From contig NZ_JACBZM010000001.1 of NCBI RefSeq assembly GCF_013408525.1, forward strand, positions 2,976,001 through 3,040,000: a DNA stretch of 64,000 nucleotides, read 5' to 3'. Under the pieces are notes generated by a model. That model did not search any database and was not told the DNA's origin. It saw only the letters and a program-made list of their open reading frames with translations. This document shows, piece by piece, positions 52,647 through 61,917 of this stretch. The DNA is from Nocardioides aromaticivorans. Its GTDB lineage: Bacteria > Actinomycetota > Actinomycetes > Propionibacteriales > Nocardioidaceae. Every line of letters begins with the position of its first letter. Positions within the stretch are counted from its first letter, which is position 1. Both the position numbers and the translations under genes were made by a program.

Positions 52647-53900
52647 ATGGCAATCGACTTCACCCTGAGCGAGGAGGAGCTGGGTCTCCGCAAGCAGGCG
52701 CGGGCATTCGCTGACGAGGTGCTCAGCGGCGTCGCGGACGCGATCGCCCCGTTCACGGACCCGCTGGACCGGTTCCGTGCCATCCGTCCGTTCTACGAGC
52801 AGATGGTCGCCGGTGGCTTCCTCCGCGGGCTGGTCCCGGCCGAGTACGGCGGCGGCCGCTTCACCAACCTGCAGTTCGCGCTCGCCTGCGAGGAGATCGC
52901 CCGTGTCGACGTCAACGTGGCGTCGGCACTGCTCGGCACCGGCCTCGGTCTCCACCCGGTCATCGTCGGGGGCACCGAGGAGCAGAAGGAGCGCTTCCTC
53001 CGCCCGTTCACGGGCGACCAGCCACGGCTCGGCGCCATCGCGTTCACCGAGGCCGCGGGCGGTGCGAACTACGACTCGCCCGACCCGGCGGCCGGCACCC
53101 GGACGTTTGCCGAGCTGGACGGGGACGAGTGGGTCATCAACGGCAAGAAGGCCTACACCACCAACGCCTCCGGGTGGGACGACCGCGGCGCCGACCTGAT
53201 CAGCGTCATGGTCCGGACCGACATGTCCCGGCCTTCGTCGGAGTCGTTGGCGGTCATCGTCGTCGAGGCCGGTGCGCCGGGTGTCGAGATCACCGGCATG
53301 ATCGACACGATCGGCCACCTCGCCACGAACTCGCCCGTGGTGGAGTTCAACGACGTCCGGGTGCCGGCGTCCAACATGATCGGCTCGCCGGGCGACGGAC
53401 TCGAGCTCATCAAGGCCGCCTTCTCCTGGACCTGCTCGAGCATCGGGGCTGCCTGCGTCGGTCGGATGCGCGCGGCCTTCGACTTCGCCTACGAGTTCAC
53501 GCGGACCGACCACCGGTCCGGTCCCCACCCCGTCCTGGAGTACCAGAACGCCGGCTACATGCTCGCCGACATCAAGACCCGCATCGAGGCCGCCAGGTAC
53601 TTCGCGTGGAAGGCGGCCGACCACTACGACAAGACCGGCGGCAAGGACCGGGAGCTGGCCAACATGGTCAAGATCTTCAACTCCGAGCTGTCGGTGCAGA
53701 CGGTCTACGACGCCATGCGCCTGGTGGGCGTCGAGGCGTACGGCGACCGCACCCCGATCGCGTCGATCATGCAGGACGTCCTCTGCTTCCCCGTGTACGA
53801 CGGCGGGAACATGGGCGTCCGGCGCCGCGCGATCCACGAGATGCTCCTCAACCCTGCCTTCGACCCGCTGGCTGCCGGTGAGAACCGGCTCTCCCTCTGA
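52647..53900 (+). CDS. Acyl-CoA dehydrogenase family protein
   Basis: A 417-aa acyl-CoA dehydrogenase: FTLSEEELGLRKQARAFADE starts the helical N-terminal domain, GAIAFTEAAGGANYDSPDP and WVINGKKAYTTNAS form the FAD/substrate middle domain, and YMLADIKTRIEAARYFAWKA the C-terminal helices. At the position of the usual catalytic Glu (YEGT in medium-chain enzymes) it has YDGGNMGVRRR, with Asp. GAGGAGG lies 6 nt before the ATG at 52647. It is followed by an aldehyde dehydrogenase and an AraC regulator, so it probably serves a dedicated degradation pathway rather than general beta-oxidation. Confidence 0.9.
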   Translation: MAIDFTLSEEELGLRKQARAFADEVLSGVADAIAPFTDPLDRFRAIRPFYEQMVAGGFLRGLVPAEYGGGRFTNLQFALACEEIARVDVNVASALLGTGLGLHPVIVGGTEEQKERFLRPFTGDQPRLGAIAFTEAAGGANYDSPDPAAGTRTFAELDGDEWVINGKKAYTTNASGWDDRGADLISVMVRTDMSRPSSESLAVIVVEAGAPGVEITGMIDTIGHLATNSPVVEFNDVRVPASNMIGSPGDGLELIKAAFSWTCSSIGAACVGRMRAAFDFAYEFTRTDHRSGPHPVLEYQNAGYMLADIKTRIEAARYFAWKAADHYDKTGGKDRELANMVKIFNSELSVQTVYDAMRLVGVEAYGDRTPIASIMQDVLCFPVYDGGNMGVRRRAIHEMLLNPAFDPLAAGENRLSL

Positions 53901-53969
53901 CCACTCCCTCGATGGGCGTCGGGTGAACCAGCCCGGGCGGCCACGCACACAGACGAAAGAAGGCACATC

Positions 53970-55463
53970 ATGACGATCTCCCTGGAGATCCCGGACGCCG
54001 TGTCGGCGTTCCTGAAGTCCACGGTCTCCCACCTGATCGGCGGGGCGGACGTCTGGTCGGCGAGCGGCGAGACCTTCACGACACTGAACCCCTGCGACGG
54101 ATCGGCGCTGGCCGACGTCGCCTCGGGCGGCCCGCGCGAGGTCGACTTCGCGGTCACGGCCGCCCGTCTCGCCCTCGACGGGCCGTGGAAGCGGATGCCT
54201 GCGGGGGAGCGCTCCAAGGTGCTCTGGCGGCTCGCCGACCTGATCGAGGAGCGGGCCGAGGAGTTCGCCACCCTCGAGGCGCTCGACACCGGCAAGCCGC
54301 TCACGCTGGCCCGTGCCGTCGACATCCCGCTCGTGGTCGAGTGGTTCCGTTACATGGCGGGTTGGCCGACCAAGCTGACCGGCTCCACCATCCCGGTCAC
54401 GGCGCCGGCCGGACCCGGGAACTACTTCGCCTACACCTTGCGCGAGCCGGTGGGTGTCGTCGGCGCGATCATCGCGTGGAACTTCCCTCTCCTGCTCGTG
54501 GCGTGGAAGCTCGCGCCCGCACTGGCGGCGGGCAACACGGTCGTCCTCAAGCCGGCCGAGCAGACGCCACTGACGGCTGCGCTCTTCGCCGAGGTCGTCC
54601 GGGAGGCAGGGATTCCCGACGGTGTGGTCAACATCGTCCACGGCGGCGGCGAGGAGACGGGCGCCGCGCTGGTCAACCACCCGGGCGTCGACAAGGTGTC
54701 GTTCACCGGTTCCACGGAGGTCGGCAGGAAGATCATCCAGGGAGCAGCCGGCAACCTGAAGAAGGTGACGCTCGAGCTGGGTGGCAAGTCCCCGAACATC
54801 ATCTTCGGTGACGCCGACCTGGACACGGCGATCCCGGGCGCCGGCATGGCGATCTTCCTCAACCAGGGCGAGGCCTGCGAGGCGGGGAGCCGCCTCTTCG
54901 TCCACGACAGCGTGTACGACGAGGTGGTCGCCGGCGTCGCCGACATCGCGCGCGGGTTCAAGCTCGGGAACAGCCTGGACCCGGAGACGACCATGGGACC
55001 GGTCGTGTCGCAGGCCCAGCTCGACACCGTGCTCGGCTACCTCGACGCCGGGCGCCAGGAGGGTGCCCGTGCGGTGGCGGGGGGCCGCCGCCACGGCACC
55101 GAGGGCTTCTTCGTCGAGCCCACGGTCCTGGTCGACACCGAGCCCGGCATGCGGGTGGTCGACGAGGAGATCTTCGGCCCGGTGCTGACCGTTCAGCGCT
55201 TCACCGACACCGAGCAGGTCGTCCAGGCCGCCAATGCGACCGCCTACGGACTGGCCGGCGGCATCTGGACCCGCGACCTGGCGCTCGCCCACGACGTCGC
55301 CGGCGAGCTGCGTGCCGGATCGGTGTGGATCAACACCTACCACGTGCTGGACCCGGCCCTCCCCTTCGGCGGCTACAAGCAGTCCGGGTGGGGACGCGAG
55401 CACGGCGCCGAGGTCTTCGACGCCTACACCGAGACCAAGACGGTCGTGGTCAACAAGGGCTGA
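53970..55463 (+). CDS. Aldehyde dehydrogenase (betaine/phenylacetaldehyde dehydrogenase-like)
   Basis: A 497-aa NAD-dependent aldehyde dehydrogenase. Catalytic Cys303 is in NQGEACEAGSR and the general base Glu in TLELGGKSPNIIFGD; AIIAWNFPLLLVAWKLAPAL and FTGSTEVGRKI are cofactor-site blocks. The family resembles BetB/FeaB-type broad-specificity enzymes. It starts 69 bp after the acyl-CoA dehydrogenase gene (AGAAAGAAGG before the ATG) and probably shares its transcript. Two hairpins follow the stop. Confidence 0.9.
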   Translation: MTISLEIPDAVSAFLKSTVSHLIGGADVWSASGETFTTLNPCDGSALADVASGGPREVDFAVTAARLALDGPWKRMPAGERSKVLWRLADLIEERAEEFATLEALDTGKPLTLARAVDIPLVVEWFRYMAGWPTKLTGSTIPVTAPAGPGNYFAYTLREPVGVVGAIIAWNFPLLLVAWKLAPALAAGNTVVLKPAEQTPLTAALFAEVVREAGIPDGVVNIVHGGGEETGAALVNHPGVDKVSFTGSTEVGRKIIQGAAGNLKKVTLELGGKSPNIIFGDADLDTAIPGAGMAIFLNQGEACEAGSRLFVHDSVYDEVVAGVADIARGFKLGNSLDPETTMGPVVSQAQLDTVLGYLDAGRQEGARAVAGGRRHGTEGFFVEPTVLVDTEPGMRVVDEEIFGPVLTVQRFTDTEQVVQAANATAYGLAGGIWTRDLALAHDVAGELRAGSVWINTYHVLDPALPFGGYKQSGWGREHGAEVFDAYTETKTVVVNKG

Positions 55464-55484
55464 CCACGGTCGTCAGTCGGCCGC

Positions 55485-55550
55485 GACGCCCTGGCGGGGC
55501 GTCCCTGGCACCGGACGGGGCGAGAGCGGATCACCTCCCGCCCCGTCCGG
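55485..55550. terminator. Hairpin pair after the aldehyde dehydrogenase gene
   Basis: GACGCCC-TGGCG-GGGCGTC at 55485-55503 is a compact terminator-like stem. A second inverted repeat, CCGGACGGGGCG/CGCCCCGTCCGG (55511-55522 and 55539-55550, 16-nt loop), follows; it is perfect over 12 bp and could instead be a regulator site for the AraC gene. Confidence 0.5.
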
Positions 55551-55669
55551 TCACCAACGGGACGGCAGAGATGCCAGAATGGATGGGGATGCACCGATCC
55601 GCGCCGCACGGGCGGATCCACCCGTAGACCGAATCCCGTTCTCCTGAGCAGCACCAAGACGGAGAAGTG

Positions 55670-56677
55670 GTGGACAGAACCTGGAGCACCGACACCTACC
55701 CGGTCGACCAGCAGCTGGCGTACTGGGCCGATGTGGTGTGCCAGGCCTTCACCCCCCTCGCGCCGACCCGCGCCCGCGAGCACATCGACCGCAGCCGCAC
55801 GCCCGTCGGGCTGGAGGGCTGGGTCCGGTCCACCCGCCTCGGCGAGACGAATGCGGCCGAGATCGCCTCCTGCACCCAGCTCCTGCGCCACGGACCCCGA
55901 GAGGTCCGGCAGTCCCCGAGCGAGGAGGTCTTCGTCAACCTCCAGCTGGCGGGCTCCTGCAAGGGCGAGCAGGGCGACGAGCGGCTGGTGATCGGCCCCG
56001 GTCAGATCGGGATCTACGACACGACGGCGCCGTACACCCTCGAGTTCGAGGAGGCCCGCGACGGACAGGCGTGGCGCGTGCTGTCGTTCCGCGTCCCGCG
56101 GACCAAGCTCGCGCGGATCATGCCGGCGGACAGCAGGATCGGAGGGCGAGGCATCGACCGCCAACGCGGTGCCTCGAGGGTGGCCATCGACATGATGCTG
56201 AGCATCTGGGAGTCGCGCGGGCATCTCACGCCGGCCGCGCAGCTGGCGCTCGACGACAGCTTCGCCCAGGTCCTCGCCACTGCTCTCGGAGCGTTCGACG
56301 GGCCCACGATCGAGGACCGCGGCGCACGCGACGCGGCATTGCGGGCTGCGGCCACGCGCTACGCCCGCAGCCGCATCAGGAGTGGGCGAGTCCTCGCCGA
56401 GGAGGCGGCCGGTCACGTCGGGATCTCCGTGCGCAAGCTCCACCAGGTCTTCTCGAACGACGGTGAGTCCTTCGGATCCGTCGTACGCCAGCTCCGTCTG
56501 GAGCAGGTCGCCCGCGAGCTGCGCGCCCAACCGTCGGCGAACGTGACCGACCTGGCCCATGCGTGGGGGTTCTCCGACAGCTCCCACATGATCCGGCTCT
56601 TCAGGGAGCACTTCGGCTGCACCCCGACGGAGTACCGGTCGAGGACGGAGTGGGTGTCCCCGACGCCCAGCACGTAG
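55670..56677 (+). CDS. AraC family transcriptional regulator
   Basis: A 335-aa regulator. The N-terminal 200 residues resemble the AraC-binding-like (NitR/FeaR/AlkR-type) sensor domain (STDTYPVDQQLAYWADVVCQ, EVFVNLQLAGSCKGEQGDER). The C-terminal 100 residues are the double helix-turn-helix of AraC proteins (LAEEAAGHVGISVRKLHQVF, VTDLAHAWGFSDSSHMIRLF, and the closing GCTPTEYR). Two successive GTG codons (55667, 55670) can start it; GGAG at 55661 fits the second better. FeaR-type regulators activate aldehyde/amine catabolism, in keeping with the aldehyde dehydrogenase just upstream, which is its likely target. Confidence 0.88.
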   Translation: MDRTWSTDTYPVDQQLAYWADVVCQAFTPLAPTRAREHIDRSRTPVGLEGWVRSTRLGETNAAEIASCTQLLRHGPREVRQSPSEEVFVNLQLAGSCKGEQGDERLVIGPGQIGIYDTTAPYTLEFEEARDGQAWRVLSFRVPRTKLARIMPADSRIGGRGIDRQRGASRVAIDMMLSIWESRGHLTPAAQLALDDSFAQVLATALGAFDGPTIEDRGARDAALRAAATRYARSRIRSGRVLAEEAAGHVGISVRKLHQVFSNDGESFGSVVRQLRLEQVARELRAQPSANVTDLAHAWGFSDSSHMIRLFREHFGCTPTEYRSRTEWVSPTPST

Positions 56678-56734
56678 GGGTCGGCCTGCGGCGCGCGTTC
56701 GGGCGCGCCTTCGAAGGTCCGGCGCCTGGGGCCG

Positions 56735-57325
56735 TCAGAGCAGGACGGTCCGTGCCAGCTGCTTGAGCCGCTCGACGTGGCGCCGCGTCGGCTCCTCGCG
56801 GGGGTCGAACGAGGTGGTCAGCGCCATCCCGCGCAGGCTGGTGAAGAGCACCTCGCGCAGGCCCTCGTAGCCGGGGCGCGCGCAGAGCTCCTCGCCGAAG
56901 AACGAGTCCATCGCGACGCGGACCGCGCGGGCGATCTCGCGCTCACCGGGCAGCAATGCCTCGCGGAGGTCCTCGTGGGTCCGGGCTGCGATCCAGAGCT
57001 CGGTCGCTGCCCAGAAGTAGGGCTGGGTGAAGGTGCCGGCCATCGTCTCGACGACGGCGTCGATCCGCTTGCCGGGGTCGGCGGGCCAGGAGTGGCCGGA
57101 CGGCAGCTCGCCGACGCGGGCGCGGGCGAGGTGCTGGGAGGCCGCGATCAGCAGCGCGTCGCGTGAGGGGAAGTGGTGCAGGAGCCGTCCGCGGGAGACG
57201 CCCGCGCGCTCCTGGATCCGCACCGTCGAGGCCCCGCTGTAGCCCTGTTCGAGCATCACCTCGACCGCCGCGTCGAGGATCCGGCGCTGCACGTCGATGG
57301 TGCGGCTCTGCACGGCGCGCGACAT
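56735..57325 (-). CDS. TetR family regulator of the thiolase operon
   Basis: A 196-aa TetR protein: RILDAAVEVMLEQGYSGAST and VRIQERAGVSRGRLLHHFPS form the DNA-binding domain, and the rest is a helical ligand domain. The ATG at 57325 has GAGAGGAG with a 6-7-nt spacer; a longer form starting at 57364 is less likely. It is divergent from the acyl-CoA operon, and a perfect 22-bp palindrome lies between, so it most likely represses that operon in response to an acyl-CoA. Confidence 0.88.
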   Translation of the reverse strand: MSRAVQSRTIDVQRRILDAAVEVMLEQGYSGASTVRIQERAGVSRGRLLHHFPSRDALLIAASQHLARARVGELPSGHSWPADPGKRIDAVVETMAGTFTQPYFWAATELWIAARTHEDLREALLPGEREIARAVRVAMDSFFGEELCARPGYEGLREVLFTSLRGMALTTSFDPREEPTRRHVERLKQLARTVLL

Positions 57326-57393
57326 GGGGCGCTCCTCTCGATCCGGGTCGGGGAGGGGTGACAAACGGCGGAGTCGAAGGCTACCCTCGACCT

Positions 57394-57415
57394 AACCAGT
57401 CAGCACTGACTGGTT
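57394..57415. promoter_or_regulatory. TetR operator, 22-bp perfect palindrome
   Basis: AACCAGTCAG-CA-CTGACTGGTT lies 27 bp before the thiolase start and about 70 bp before tetR. The core resembles AcrR/FadR-type CAGT..ACTG sites of actinobacterial fatty-acid regulators. Confidence 0.75.
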
Positions 57416-57441
57416 TGTTGTCCGTCCTCCCGGAGGTCCCC

Positions 57442-58635
57442 GTGCCCACTCCCGTCATCGTCGACGTCGTCCGCCTCGCCTCCGGAAGGGGCAAGCCGGG
57501 CGGCGCCCTGTCCGGCACCCACCCGACGTCGATGCTGGTCCACGTCCTGCGCTCGATCGTCGAGCGCAACGACCTCGATCCCGCCCTCGTCGACGACGTC
57601 ATCGCCGGCTGCGTCATGCAGGCCGGCGAGCAGGCGATGAACATCGGCCGCGCCGCGGTCCTCGGCGCCGGCTTCCCTGAGTCGGTCCCGGCGACGACCA
57701 TCGACCGCGCCTGTGGCTCGAGCCAGCAGGCCGTCCACTTCGCCGCCCAGGGCGTCGCCGCCGGTGCGTACGACGTCGTGATCGCCGCCGGCGTCGAGTC
57801 GATGAGCCGCGTCCCCATGGGCTCCTCGACGATGGGCAAGGACACGTTCGGGCCGGAGGTCCACGCCCGCTACCCGGAGGGCCTGGTGCACCAGGGCATC
57901 TCCGCCGAGCTGGTCGCGCAGCGGTGGAAGCTCGACCGCGCGACCCTCGACGCCTACTCCGCCGAGTCGCACCGCCGCGCCGCCGAGGCCACCGCAGCCG
58001 GCCTGTTCGACAGGGAGATCGTGCCGATCACGGTGACCGACGCGGAGGGGAACGCGGTCGAGCACCGCGTCGACGAGACCGTGCGCGCGAGCACGACCGC
58101 CGAGGGCCTCGGCGGCCTCCAGCCGGCCTTCCGCACCAACGAGTTCGCGGCCCGCTTCCCCGACATCGAGTGGCAGATCCACCCGGGCAACTCCTCGCCC
58201 TTCACCGACGGCGCCTCGGCTGCGCTGATCATGAGCGAGGAGATGGCGAGCCGGCTCGGCCTGACGCCGCGGGCCCGCTTCGCGTCGTACGCCGTGACGG
58301 GCGACGACCCGCTGCTCATGCTGACCGCGCCCATCCCCGCCACCCAGAAGGCCCTGGCCAGGGCCGGCCTCGGCATCGACGACATCGACGCCTACGAGGT
58401 CAACGAGGCCTTCGCGCCGGTCCCGCTCGCGTGGGCCCACGACCTGGGCGCCGACCCGGCGCGGCTCAACCCGTGGGGCGGCGCGATCGCGCTCGGCCAC
58501 GCGCTCGGCTCGTCCGGCACCCGCCTGCTGGCCACGCTCGTCAACCACCTCGAGGCGACCGGCGGCCGCTACGGCATCCAGACCATGTGCGAGGCCAACG
58601 GCATGGCCAACGCCACGATCATCGAGAAGTTCTGA
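57442..58635 (+). CDS. Acetyl-CoA acetyltransferase (thiolase)
   Basis: A 397-aa thiolase. Nucleophile Cys91 is in DRACGSSQQAVHFA; GGAIALGHALGSSGTR has the active-site His, and the C-terminal MCEANGMANATIIEKF holds the position of the second Cys (CEANGMA). It cleaves 3-ketoacyl-CoA or condenses acetyl-CoA. GTG 57442 has GGAGG 5 nt upstream; the frame open before it overlaps the operator and the TetR gene. First gene of the operon with SDR, acyl-CoA dehydrogenase and F420-type oxidoreductase. Confidence 0.92.
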   Translation: MPTPVIVDVVRLASGRGKPGGALSGTHPTSMLVHVLRSIVERNDLDPALVDDVIAGCVMQAGEQAMNIGRAAVLGAGFPESVPATTIDRACGSSQQAVHFAAQGVAAGAYDVVIAAGVESMSRVPMGSSTMGKDTFGPEVHARYPEGLVHQGISAELVAQRWKLDRATLDAYSAESHRRAAEATAAGLFDREIVPITVTDAEGNAVEHRVDETVRASTTAEGLGGLQPAFRTNEFAARFPDIEWQIHPGNSSPFTDGASAALIMSEEMASRLGLTPRARFASYAVTGDDPLLMLTAPIPATQKALARAGLGIDDIDAYEVNEAFAPVPLAWAHDLGADPARLNPWGGAIALGHALGSSGTRLLATLVNHLEATGGRYGIQTMCEANGMANATIIEKF

Positions 58636-58650
58636 GAAGGAAGACCAAGC

Positions 58651-59415
58651 ATGCAGATCAACGACACCGTCGCCCTCGTCACCGGCGGGGCCTCCGGCCT
58701 CGGCCGTGCCACCGTCGAGGCCCTCCTCGCCAAGGGCGGCAAGGCCGTCATCCTCGACCTGCCCGGGGGTCCGGGCGAGGTCGCCGCGAAGGAGCTCGGC
58801 GACGCCGTGTGCTTCGTCCCCGGCGACGTGCGCAGCGAGGACGACGTGCTCGCCGCGATCGCCGCGGCCTCCGAGCTCGGCACCCTGCGGGTGGTCGTGA
58901 ACTGCGCCGGCACCGGCGACGCGATCAAGACCGTCGGCCGCGACAACACGCCCTACCCGTACGACAAGTTCCAGCGGATCATCGAGATCAACCTGATCGG
59001 CACCTTCAACGTCATCCGGCTCGCCGCCGCCCACATCGCCGGCCTCGAGCTCGTCGGCGAGGAGCGCGGCGTCATCATCAACACGGCGTCGGTCGCCGCG
59101 TTCGACGGCCAGATCGGGCAGGCGGCGTACTCCGCCTCCAAGGGTGGTGTGGTCGGCATGACGCTCCCGATCGCCCGCGACCTGTCGACCATCGGCATCC
59201 GCGTGGTCACCATCGCGCCGGGCCTCTTCGACACCCCGCTGCTCGCCTCGCTGCCGGAGGAGGCCCGCACGAGCCTCGGCCAGCAGGTCCCGCACCCCTC
59301 GCGCCTCGGCGACCCGAAGGAGTACGGCGCCCTGGCGGCCCACGTCGTCGAGAACCCGATGCTCAACGGCGAGACCATCCGCCTCGACGGCGCGATCCGG
59401 ATGGCGCCTCGATGA
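58651..59415 (+). CDS. 3-hydroxyacyl-CoA dehydrogenase-type SDR
   Basis: A 254-aa short-chain dehydrogenase. [20 protein letters not shown] is the NAD-binding glycine motif, NCAG follows in [12 protein letters not shown], and [20 protein letters not shown] carries the catalytic Tyr and Lys; [17 protein letters not shown] is typical of the type-2 (HSD17B10-like) 3-hydroxyacyl-CoA dehydrogenases. It would oxidise the 3-hydroxy intermediate that the adjacent thiolase then cleaves as ketoacyl-CoA. Overlap with the next ATG (ATGA). Confidence 0.88.
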   Translation: MQINDTVALVTGGASGLGRATVEALLAKGGKAVILDLPGGPGEVAAKELGDAVCFVPGDVRSEDDVLAAIAAASELGTLRVVVNCAGTGDAIKTVGRDNTPYPYDKFQRIIEINLIGTFNVIRLAAAHIAGLELVGEERGVIINTASVAAFDGQIGQAAYSASKGGVVGMTLPIARDLSTIGIRVVTIAPGLFDTPLLASLPEEARTSLGQQVPHPSRLGDPKEYGALAAHVVENPMLNGETIRLDGAIRMAPR

Positions 59416-60611
59416 GCGGGCCGATGAGCTCGCTCAACCACCGCACCGGCTTCTACACCGAGGACCACGAGGCCTACCGCGCCTCGGTCCGGGAGTTCGT
59501 GCGCCGCGAGGTCGAGCCGCACCACCTCGAGTGGGAGGACGAGCGCCTCACCCCGCGCAGCGCGTGGCAGGCCGCCGGCAAGAACGGCATCATCGGCCTC
59601 GCCGTGCCCGAGGAGCTCGGTGGCGGCGGCGAGCCCGACTTCCGCTACCCGATGGTCGTGGCCGAGGAGCTCGCGGCGATCGGTGCGACGTCGTACTGCC
59701 TGGGGCTGCGGCTCCAGGACGACATCGTGCTGCCCTACCTGCTCGACCTGTGCACCGACGAGCAGAAGCAGCGCTGGCTGCCGGGCATGGCCACCGGCGA
59801 GCTGGTCGGCGCGATCGCGATGACCGAGCCGGGTGCCGGCAGCGACCTGCAGGGCATCCGTACGACGGCCGTCCGCGACGGCGACGGCTGGGTCCTCAAC
59901 GGGCAGAAGACGTTCATCACCAACGGCATCAACGCCGACCTCGTCATCGTCTTCGCGAAGACCGACCCGGACGCCGGCTCGCGCGGCTTCAGCCTCTTCG
60001 TCGTCGAGCGCGACGACCCGGGCTTCTCCCGTGGCCGCAAGCTCGACAAGGTCGGCCTGGCCGGCCAGGACACCGCCGAGCTCGTCTTCGAGGACGTCCA
60101 CGTCGGACCGGAGAACGTGCTGGGCGAGATCGGGCAGGGTCTCATCTACCTCATGCAGCGGCTCCCGAAGGAGCGGCTCTCGCTGGCGATGCAGGCGCTC
60201 GCCTCCGCCGAGGCGGCGGTGCGGTGGACGCAGGACTACGTCTTCGACCGCACCGCCTTCGGCCAGCGGGTCGGTGACCTGCAGGCCACCCGCTTCGAGC
60301 TCGCCGAGCTCGAGACGGAGGTGGAGATCACCCGCGCCTACGTGCAGAACGCCGCCCTCGCGCTCAACGAGCACTCGCTGACGACCGCCGAGGCGTCGAA
60401 GGCGAAGCTGTGGGCGACCGAGATGCAGGTGCGCGTCACGAGCCGCTGCCTGCAGCTGTTCGGTGGCTACGGCTTCATGAACGAGTACCCGATCGGGCGG
60501 GCGTTCCGGGACAGCCGCGTGCAGACGATCTACGGCGGCACCAGCCAGATCATGAAGGAGATCATCGGCCGCGACATCGCCGGCCGCTACGCGAAGGACG
60601 CCACCCGATGA
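59412..60611 (+). CDS. Acyl-CoA dehydrogenase
   Basis: A 399-aa acyl-CoA dehydrogenase. [20 protein letters not shown] is the FAD signature 1; [20 protein letters not shown] follows, and [20 protein letters not shown] with [16 protein letters not shown] is the C-terminal signature. The Gly in IYGGT means the catalytic base lies elsewhere, as in long-chain and isovaleryl-CoA enzymes. ATG 59412 overlaps the SDR stop; ATG 59424 is possible. The far longer open frame upstream is only a shadow of the thiolase and SDR genes. Confidence 0.92.
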   Translation: MSGPMSSLNHRTGFYTEDHEAYRASVREFVRREVEPHHLEWEDERLTPRSAWQAAGKNGIIGLAVPEELGGGGEPDFRYPMVVAEELAAIGATSYCLGLRLQDDIVLPYLLDLCTDEQKQRWLPGMATGELVGAIAMTEPGAGSDLQGIRTTAVRDGDGWVLNGQKTFITNGINADLVIVFAKTDPDAGSRGFSLFVVERDDPGFSRGRKLDKVGLAGQDTAELVFEDVHVGPENVLGEIGQGLIYLMQRLPKERLSLAMQALASAEAAVRWTQDYVFDRTAFGQRVGDLQATRFELAELETEVEITRAYVQNAALALNEHSLTTAEASKAKLWATEMQVRVTSRCLQLFGGYGFMNEYPIGRAFRDSRVQTIYGGTSQIMKEIIGRDIAGRYAKDATR

Positions 60612-61693
60612 GCACGGCACCGACCGACCGGATCAAGCTCGGCATGGTCGTCGACTACGCCGGCGGCTTCGACGAGACCGTCGAGCTGATGCTCGCCTAC
60701 GAGCAGGCCGGACTCGAGCTGGCCGCGATCCCGGAGGCCTACTCCTTCGACGGCGTCAGCCAGCTCGGCTACCTCGCCGCGAAGACCGAGAGGCTCGAGC
60801 TGCTCTCCGCGATCTTCCAGATCTACTCCCGCACCCCGGCCCTGCTGGCGATGACGGCAGCGGGCCTGGACTTCGTGTCCGGCGGCCGGTTCACGCTCGG
60901 CCTCGGCGCCAGTGGCCCGCAGGTCGTGGAGGGCTTCCACGGCGTCAAGTACGACGCCCAGCTCGGTCGCACACGCGAAGTGGTGGACATCTGCCGCCAG
61001 GTGTGGCGGCGTGAGCCCGTCGTCCACCGGGGGAAGAACTACACGGTGCCGCTGACCCGCGAGGACGGCGGTTCGGGCCTGGGCAAGCCGCTCAAGCTCA
61101 TCAACCACCCGGTCCGCAGCGAGATCCCCGTGTCGATCGCGGCGCTGGGGGAGAAGAACGTCGCCCTCGTCGCCGAGATCGCCGAGGGCTGGCAGCCGCT
61201 CTTCTTCCACCCGCTCAAGGCGCAGCAGGCTTGGGGCGACGCGCTCGCCGCCGGCTTCGAGAAGCGTGATCCCGCGCTCGGCGAGCTCGACATCCAGCTG
61301 CAGGTGAACTTCCACGTCGGCGAGCCGCCGGCCGAGGTGGTGCAGAAGGTGCGCGACCAGCTGGCGCTCTACATCGGCGGCATGGGTGCGCGCGACAAGA
61401 ACTTCTACAACCAGCTCACCTGCCGCTACGGCTACGAGGACGAGGCGAAGGAGATCCAGGACCTCTACCTCGCCGGCCAGAAGGCGGAGGCGGCCGCGAC
61501 CGTGCCGCAGGACCTGGTCGAGGCCGTCACCCTGATGGGCGACGAGGCGTCGATCGCCGGCCAGGTCGAGGAGTTCCGCGCCGCCGGCGTGCGCACCTTC
61601 CTGGTCAACCCGATGGCCGCCGACCCGGCCGACCGGGTGGCCCACGTGCGCAGCCTCGCCGGGATCCTCCAGAGCGCGCGGGTGCCGGCATGA
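60608..61693 (+). CDS. F420-type luciferase-like (LLM) oxidoreductase
   Basis: A 361-aa TIM-barrel protein of the luciferase-like monooxygenase superfamily, most like the F420-dependent group: [20 protein letters not shown] at the start, [40 protein letters not shown] and [20 protein letters not shown] as the cofactor-site blocks. It may reduce or oxidise an acyl-CoA or alcohol with F420. It overlaps the acyl-CoA dehydrogenase gene (ATGA), and its stop overlaps the ATG of the broken F420:NADP oxidoreductase gene, which supports F420 over FMN as cofactor. Confidence 0.87.
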   Translation: MSTAPTDRIKLGMVVDYAGGFDETVELMLAYEQAGLELAAIPEAYSFDGVSQLGYLAAKTERLELLSAIFQIYSRTPALLAMTAAGLDFVSGGRFTLGLGASGPQVVEGFHGVKYDAQLGRTREVVDICRQVWRREPVVHRGKNYTVPLTREDGGSGLGKPLKLINHPVRSEIPVSIAALGEKNVALVAEIAEGWQPLFFHPLKAQQAWGDALAAGFEKRDPALGELDIQLQVNFHVGEPPAEVVQKVRDQLALYIGGMGARDKNFYNQLTCRYGYEDEAKEIQDLYLAGQKAEAAATVPQDLVEAVTLMGDEASIAGQVEEFRAAGVRTFLVNPMAADPADRVAHVRSLAGILQSARVPA

Positions 61694-61826
61694 CGACGAT
61701 CGCGATCCTGGGCGGGACCGGCCGCAGGGGCGCGGCCTCGCGCAGGTCGAGGCACTGACCGCCGACCTCGCCGCCGTCGACAAGCGCTACAAGGCCCACG
61801 CCGGAGTCCACATCACCGACGTCTGA
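61690..61826 (+). pseudogene. npdG: Internally deleted F420:NADP oxidoreductase gene (npdG remnant)
   Basis: The ATG overlaps the preceding stop. [11 protein letters not shown] is the NAD(P)-binding start of F420-dependent NADP reductases. One base has been lost after GGTG; in the shifted frame PQGRGLA continues the expected sequence, and then the reading jumps to VEALTADLAAVDKRYKAHAG with HITDV, which is the C-terminal end of the family. About 180 codons between are missing, so the product is dead. In the first frame a stop occurs after 22 codons. Confidence 0.75.
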
Positions 61827-61917
61827 GGGCGTTCGCCGGTGACGCCCCCGCCAGACGTCGATACGGTGGCGGCATCGGTGGCGCACCGTGGCGCACCCGT
61901 ACCGAGGGGAGACGGCG

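Noticed and set aside
57924..60611. An 895-codon plus-strand protein spanning the thiolase to the acyl-CoA dehydrogenase
   Set aside because: Only the last 399 codons, from 59412, are protein-like; the first part reads the thiolase and SDR genes out of frame.
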